Of a stretch of 36,009 bases of DNA, positions 31,714-36,009 are shown one piece after another. A program made the position numbers and the translations under genes. Under the pieces are notes generated by a model. It worked only from the letters and a program-made list of their open reading frames with translations, had not been told where the DNA came from and did no database searches. Origin of the DNA: Alphaproteobacteria bacterium (GTDB lineage: Bacteria; Pseudomonadota; Alphaproteobacteria; CACIAM-22H2); contig JAEULA010000112.1 in assembly GCA_016793165.1 (NCBI GenBank), positions 1 through 36,009 on the forward strand, read 5' to 3'. How positions within the stretch are numbered: the first letter of the stretch is position 1; the number at the start of each line of letters is the position of its first letter.

Positions 31714-32929
31714 TGATATCGATGTAGCCGTGGGTGAGGTCGCAGGTCCAAACGGTCGCGGCGCCCTTCCCCACTCCCACGTCGACGTCGATGACCACCT
31801 CGCGCCCCGCCAGATGCCGCGCGACCGGCGTCTCGTCGTAGCCCGGAACCTGCTCGCCCTTCGCGGCGATCGTGACGCCGCCGAACTTGATGACCAGGCG
31901 GTCGCGATCGGCCTTCTCGCCGCACTTGCCGACTGCCATGACCACTCGGCCCCAGTTCGCGTCGGCCGCCGCGATGGCGGTCTTCACGAGCGGCGAATTG
32001 CCGATCGCGAGGCCGATGCGCCGCGCGGCGTCGCGCGTCGCCGCGCCCGACACGTTGATGGTTATGAACTTCTGGGCGCCTTCGCCGTCCTTGGCCACCA
32101 GTTGCGCGAGCTCGACCATCACCTCGTCGAGCTTGGCGCGGAAATCCGCGAGAATGCGGTCGCCGGCCGCGCCGATGCGCGCATGCTTGGCCTGCGCCGT
32201 CGCGCAGAGCAGCACGACATCCGACGTCGACGTGTCGCCGTCGACCGTCATGGCATTGAACGACTTGTCGCTCGCGGCCTTGAGCAGCGTTCGCAGCACG
32301 GTCGCCGGCAGCTTGGCGTCGGTCAGCACGTAGCAGTGCATCGTCGCCATGTCCGGCGCGATCATGCCCGAGCCCTTGCAGAACCCGGCGATCGAGACCT
32401 CCGCACCGCCGATGCGCGCCGTGCGGCGCGCCGCCTTCGGGAAGGTGTCGGTGGTCATGATCGCGCGCGCGGCCGTCTCCCAGCGGTCCGCCTCGAGGCC
32501 GCGAGCCAGCTGCGGAAGGCTCGCCTCGATCATCTCGACCGGCAGCTTGACGCCGATGACGCCGGTGGACGCGATGAAGACCTCCTCCTTCTTGCAGCCA
32601 AGCAGCCTGGCCGTCGCCGCGGCCGTGCGCTGCACGGCGCGATCGCCGTCGCGGCCGGTGAAGGTGTTCGCGTTGCCGGCGTTGCCGACGATCGCGCGGA
32701 TCCTTCCACGCTTTGCATGCTGCCGGCACCACAGCACCGGCGGCGAGCACATGCTCGAGCGGGTGGTGACCGCGGCGACGGTCGAGCCCGGCGCGAGCTC
32801 GACGAGCATCAGATCGTCGCGACCCTTGTAGCGCATGCCCGTGCAGCCGGTGGCGAAGCGCACGCCGGGCATGGCGGGAAGGGCGGGGAACTTCGCCGGC
32901 GCAAGCGGCGAGACGGGATGGGCGGCCAT
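31694..32929 (-). CDS. argJ: Bifunctional glutamate N-acetyltransferase / ornithine acetyltransferase
   Basis: A 411-residue enzyme of arginine synthesis. It recycles the acetyl group from N-acetylornithine to glutamate, and in bifunctional forms also uses acetyl-CoA. The autocleavage site is before Thr196 in KGSGMIAPDMATM; the Thr is the nucleophile of the beta chain. GNAGNANTFTG and FITINVSGA are further marks. Whether it is mono- or bifunctional cannot be told from sequence. It follows the parvulin gene by 11 bases and overlaps mutT by 20. Confidence 0.96.
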   Translation of the reverse strand: MAAHPVSPLAPAKFPALPAMPGVRFATGCTGMRYKGRDDLMLVELAPGSTVAAVTTRSSMCSPPVLWCRQHAKRGRIRAIVGNAGNANTFTGRDGDRAVQRTAAATARLLGCKKEEVFIASTGVIGVKLPVEMIEASLPQLARGLEADRWETAARAIMTTDTFPKAARRTARIGGAEVSIAGFCKGSGMIAPDMATMHCYVLTDAKLPATVLRTLLKAASDKSFNAMTVDGDTSTSDVVLLCATAQAKHARIGAAGDRILADFRAKLDEVMVELAQLVAKDGEGAQKFITINVSGAATRDAARRIGLAIGNSPLVKTAIAAADANWGRVVMAVGKCGEKADRDRLVIKFGGVTIAAKGEQVPGYDETPVARHLAGREVVIDVDVGVGKGAATVWTCDLTHGYIDINGSYRS

Positions 32930-32940
32930 CGTCGACGTCC

Positions 32941-33801
32941 TCAGCGCTGCGGCGTGCCGTCGAGATTGAAGCGCTCGACCTTCGCGGCCTGGCGCAACCG
33001 GCCGAGCTCGGCACGCACGATCTCCTGCGCCAGCTCGTTGGTGATCTGGTCGCGCACGTCGTCGAGGCTCTGCGCCTGGGTCCGGATCTTGTCGACCTTG
33101 ATGATGTGCCAGCCGAACTGCGTCTTGACGGGCGTGTCGCTGACCTCGCCCTCCTTGAGCTTGAACGCGACCTCGGAGAATTCCGGCACCATCTCGCCCT
33201 TCTTGAAGAATCCGAGATCGCCGCCGCTCTGCTTGCCCGAGGGATCGAGCGTGTTCTCGCCCGCGAGCTTGGCGAAGTCGCCGCCGGACTTGACCTGGCC
33301 GAGGATCTCCTTCGCCTTCTGTTCCGTGGCGACCAGGATGTGCCGGGCGCTGACCTCCACCTCGGCCGGGTTCTCCGCGATGAACTTCTGATAGCGCGCC
33401 TTGATGCCGTCCTCGGTCATCGCCGAGGCCATCTTGCGCTTAAGGTAGACGTCCTGGATCAGGCGCTCCTCGATGCTCGCGAGGCGCTCGCGCACCTCGG
33501 GATCGCGGTCGAGATTGTCGCGCCGGCCCGCCTGGGCGATCAGCTTGACGTCGATGAGGCGATCGATGATCAGCGGGAAGAGGACCTCGAGCGGCATCTG
33601 CTGCGCCTCCGCGGGCAGCGAACGCTGCATCGCGACGATGTCGGAGCGCTTGATCGGAGACCCGTCGACGATCGCGATTACCGGATCGGCGGCCGTGTCG
33701 GCAGCCTGCGGCGGGGTCACCGTCTGCGCCCGGACCGGCGGCGCGGCGCACGCCAGGAACGCCGCACCGGCCAGCGCTGCGACGCGAACGAAGTAAGACA
33801 T
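32941..33801 (-). CDS. Periplasmic peptidyl-prolyl isomerase, PpiC/parvulin family
   Basis: A 286-residue exported foldase. The signal peptide is 1-25 (VRA-QT). A SurA/PrsA-like helical region (about 40-130) precedes a parvulin domain (about 140-235: VSARHILV ... GGDFAKLA ... GGDLGFFKKGEMVPEFSEVAFKL ... TQFGWHIIKV). It helps fold secreted and outer-membrane proteins in the periplasm. ATG 33801 gives the signal peptide, although the frame is open upstream. It diverges from secA, a typical alphaproteobacterial pairing that links export and folding. A transcript with argJ and mutT is likely. Confidence 0.92.
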   Translation of the reverse strand: MSYFVRVAALAGAAFLACAAPPVRAQTVTPPQAADTAADPVIAIVDGSPIKRSDIVAMQRSLPAEAQQMPLEVLFPLIIDRLIDVKLIAQAGRRDNLDRDPEVRERLASIEERLIQDVYLKRKMASAMTEDGIKARYQKFIAENPAEVEVSARHILVATEQKAKEILGQVKSGGDFAKLAGENTLDPSGKQSGGDLGFFKKGEMVPEFSEVAFKLKEGEVSDTPVKTQFGWHIIKVDKIRTQAQSLDDVRDQITNELAQEIVRAELGRLRQAAKVERFNLDGTPQR

Positions 33802-33876
33802 TGGTAAACCCCGCGGGCTGAAGAAGGAGCGCGCATCTTGCCTCCAGGCGATCGGCCGGGACAAGGCGTCGCAAAG

Positions 33877-33905
33877 TTGACACAACCCGTTGCGAGACTT
33901 ATCTG
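33877..33905 (+). promoter_or_regulatory. Candidate secA promoter
   Basis: A perfect -35 TTGACA (33877-33882), 17-base spacer and TATCTG (33900-33905) lie 65 bp upstream of secA. The -10 matches the E. coli consensus only in TAT, which is common in alphaproteobacteria. A TCGCAA/TTGCGA dyad (33869-33895) straddles the -35 and could bind a regulator. Confidence 0.5.
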
Positions 33906-33970
33906 TTCGCGCCCATTTGCCGGGGCTGCAATCGGAATTTTCGGCCGCAAGATCGAAGGATGCCTCGCGC

Positions 33971-36009
33971 ATGTTCGGCGCCATCGCCCGCAAGCTTTTC
34001 GGTTCGTCCAATGACCGCGTCGTCCGCGGCCTGCGCAAGACCGTCGACGCCATCAACGCCAAGGAACCGGAGGTCGCGAAGCTCTCCGACGACGAGCTGA
34101 AGGCACGCACGCCCTGGCTCAAGGAACGCCTGGAGAAGGGCGAGACGCTCGACGACCTGCTCGTCGACGCCTTCGCGACGGTCCGCGAGGCGGCCAAGCG
34201 CACCCTCGGGCAGCGTCACTTCGACGTCCAGCTCATGGGCGGGATGGTCCTGCATCGCGGCCAGATCGCCGAGATGAAGACCGGCGAGGGCAAGACGCTG
34301 GTCGCGACGCTGCCGGTCTATCTCAACGGCCTCACCGGCAAGGGCGTCCATGTCGTCACGGTGAACGACTACCTCGCGCGCCGCGACGCGGAGTGGATGG
34401 GGCAGGTCTACAAGTTCCTCGGCCTCTCGGTCGGCGTGATCGTCCATGGCATGACGGACGACGAGCGCCGCGCGGCCTATGGCTGCGACGTCACCTATGC
34501 GATGAACTCCGAGCTCGGGTTCGACTATCTCCGGGACAACATGAAGTTCCGGCTCGACCAGATCAGCCACCGGCCGTTCAACTACGCGATCGTCGACGAG
34601 GTCGACTCGATCCTGGTGGACGAGGCGCGCACGCCCCTCATCATCTCCGGGCCGAGCGAGGATTCGCCCGAGGAGTACAATCAGGTCGACAAGCTGATGC
34701 CGCTGCTCGTCGCCGAGGACTTCGAGAAGGACGAGAAGCAGCGCACCGTCACGCTGACGGAGACCGGTGCCGAGCGGATCGAGCAGCTGCTGCGCGAGCA
34801 CGGCATCATGAAGCAGGGAAACCTCTACGACCTGCAGAACGTCAGCCTCGTGCACCACGTGAACCAGGCGCTGCGCGCCCACAAGCTGTTCACGCGCGAC
34901 GTCGACTACATCGTCAAGGACGGCAAGGTCATCATCATCGACGAGTTCACCGGCCGCATGATGGAGGGCCGTCGCTACTCGGAGGGCCTGCATCAGGCCC
35001 TCGAGGCCAAGGAGCATGTCGAGGTCCAGACCGAGAACCAGACCCTGGCCTCGATCACCTACCAGAACCTCTTCCGCATGTATCCGAAGCTCGCCGGCAT
35101 GACGGGAACGGCGATGACGGAGGCGACGGAGTTCGCGGAGATCTACAAGCTCGAGGTCGTCGAGATGCCGACCAACGTGCCGGTCGCGCGCCAGGACTCC
35201 GACGACGAGGTCTACCGCACGATGGCCGAGAAGATTCAGGCGATCGTCGCGCTGATCGACGAGTGCCGGAAGCGCCAGCAGCCGGTCCTCGTCGGCACGG
35301 TCTCCATCGAGAGGTCCGAGACCCTCGCCGCGGAGCTCAAGAAGCGCGACATCCCGCACAACGTCCTGAACGCGCGCTACCACGAGCAGGAGGCGCAGAT
35401 CATCGCGCAGGCCGGCCGTCCGGGCGCCGTCACCATCGCCACGAACATGGCCGGCCGCGGCACCGACATCCAGCTCGGCGGCAATTTCGACATGCGCGTG
35501 CGTCACGAGCTTGCCGACGTCGCCGACCCGGTCGAGCGCGCGACGCGCACGGACAAGATCAAGGCGGAGATCGCCGCGGCCCGCGACGTCGTGCTCAAGG
35601 CCGGGGGCCTCTACGTCATCGGCACGGAACGCCACGAGAGCCGCCGCATCGACAACCAGCTGCGCGGCCGCTCCGGCCGTCAGGGCGACCCCGGCGCATC
35701 GAAGTTCTTCCTGAGTCTCGAAGACGACCTGATGCGCATCTTCGGCTCGCAGCGCATGGACACGATGCTGGTCAAGCTCGGCCTCAAGGAGGGCGAGGCC
35801 ATCATCCATCCCTGGATCAACAAGGCGCTGGAGAAGGCGCAGCAGAAGGTCGAGGCGCGCAACTTCGATATCCGCAAGAACCTGCTGCGTTTCGACGACG
35901 TGATGAACGACCAGCGCAAGGTCGTCTACGAGCAGCGTCGCGACGTGATGCGCGCCGAGGAGGTCCACGAGCAGATCGCGGCGATGCGCAGCAAGGTCGT
36001 CGGCGACCT
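33971..36009 (+). CDS. secA: Preprotein translocase ATPase SecA (partial, 3' end missing)
   Basis: The first ~679 residues of about 900; the gene runs off the right edge. SecA drives unfolded preproteins through SecYEG. Walker A MKTGEGKT is at 102-109 and the DEAD-type DEVD at 209-212, both where E. coli has them. The preprotein cross-linking domain, TGTAMTEATEF and the NBD2 motif GRSGRQGDPGASKFFLSLEDDLMR (described in part) follow. ATG 33971 matches the conserved MFGAIARKLFGSSNDR start, with an AAGGA upstream. The large open frame on the opposite strand here is a shadow. Confidence 0.98.
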   Translation, partial: MFGAIARKLFGSSNDRVVRGLRKTVDAINAKEPEVAKLSDDELKARTPWLKERLEKGETLDDLLVDAFATVREAAKRTLGQRHFDVQLMGGMVLHRGQIAEMKTGEGKTLVATLPVYLNGLTGKGVHVVTVNDYLARRDAEWMGQVYKFLGLSVGVIVHGMTDDERRAAYGCDVTYAMNSELGFDYLRDNMKFRLDQISHRPFNYAIVDEVDSILVDEARTPLIISGPSEDSPEEYNQVDKLMPLLVAEDFEKDEKQRTVTLTETGAERIEQLLREHGIMKQGNLYDLQNVSLVHHVNQALRAHKLFTRDVDYIVKDGKVIIIDEFTGRMMEGRRYSEGLHQALEAKEHVEVQTENQTLASITYQNLFRMYPKLAGMTGTAMTEATEFAEIYKLEVVEMPTNVPVARQDSDDEVYRTMAEKIQAIVALIDECRKRQQPVLVGTVSIERSETLAAELKKRDIPHNVLNARYHEQEAQIIAQAGRPGAVTIATNMAGRGTDIQLGGNFDMRVRHELADVADPVERATRTDKIKAEIAAARDVVLKAGGLYVIGTERHESRRIDNQLRGRSGRQGDPGASKFFLSLEDDLMRIFGSQRMDTMLVKLGLKEGEAIIHPWINKALEKAQQKVEARNFDIRKNLLRFDDVMNDQRKVVYEQRRDVMRAEEVHEQIAAMRSKVVGD

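Noticed and set aside
33899..35968. A 689-codon open frame on the minus strand
   Set aside because: It is antisense to secA, which has unmistakable Walker and DEAD motifs; the mirror frame shows only Leu/Asp/Val-rich low-complexity sequence.

Overview
The window is a GC-rich stretch of bacterial chromosome, almost certainly from an alphaproteobacterium. The evidence is the 16S rRNA 5' end, a DUF4167 gene, the order lysC ... ptsP / rodZ-like / ispG / hisS / prfA / prmC / DUF4167 / clpB, and the block mutT-argJ-PpiC divergent from secA. The gene order fits a Rhodospirillales-like lineage best, but this is an inference from synteny. No phage, transposon, CRISPR array or tRNA gene was seen.

Layout. 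(1) 1-756: the 5' part of a 16S rRNA gene on the minus strand, its leader, and a strong rrn promoter. (2) 757-2316: a membrane-anchored LysM/M23 murein peptidase. (3) 2313-9379: an accessory uptake and oxidation module in two divergent arms. The minus arm is an IclR regulator, an ABC ATPase and an HxlB-like SIS isomerase. The plus arm is an ABC permease, a periplasmic NMT1/THI5-like binding protein, a short-chain dehydrogenase, a tandem alpha/beta-barrel protein and an aldehyde dehydrogenase. A 15-bp palindrome between the arms looks like the IclR operator. (4) 9467-13531: clpB with a heat-shock-like promoter, a MOSC protein and DUF4167.

(5) 13721-25355: a long minus-strand housekeeping run. 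It reads lysC, a nitronate monooxygenase-like gene, ptsP, a rodZ-like gene, ispG, hisS, hemA (glutamyl-tRNA reductase), prfA and prmC, with many 4-base start/stop overlaps. (6) 25512-29948: ubiG, DUF1178, a small methyltransferase, comF-grxC, an NDUFAF5/BioC-like methyltransferase and an RlpA-like protein. (7) 30169-31002: a secreted protein of unknown function with a PEP-CTERM-like tail. (8) 31243-36009: mutT, argJ, a periplasmic parvulin, and divergent secA, which runs off the window.

Three points deserve most attention. The PEP-CTERM-like gene is preceded by a near-consensus sigma-54 promoter and an exact IHF-consensus match. The hemA gene encodes glutamyl-tRNA reductase, the C5 heme route, in a lineage that mostly uses ALA synthase, and it sits in an E. 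coli-like hemA-prfA-prmC order. The IclR-controlled module has a gene combination I cannot assign to a known pathway. All calls come from reading the sequence; no database search was run.
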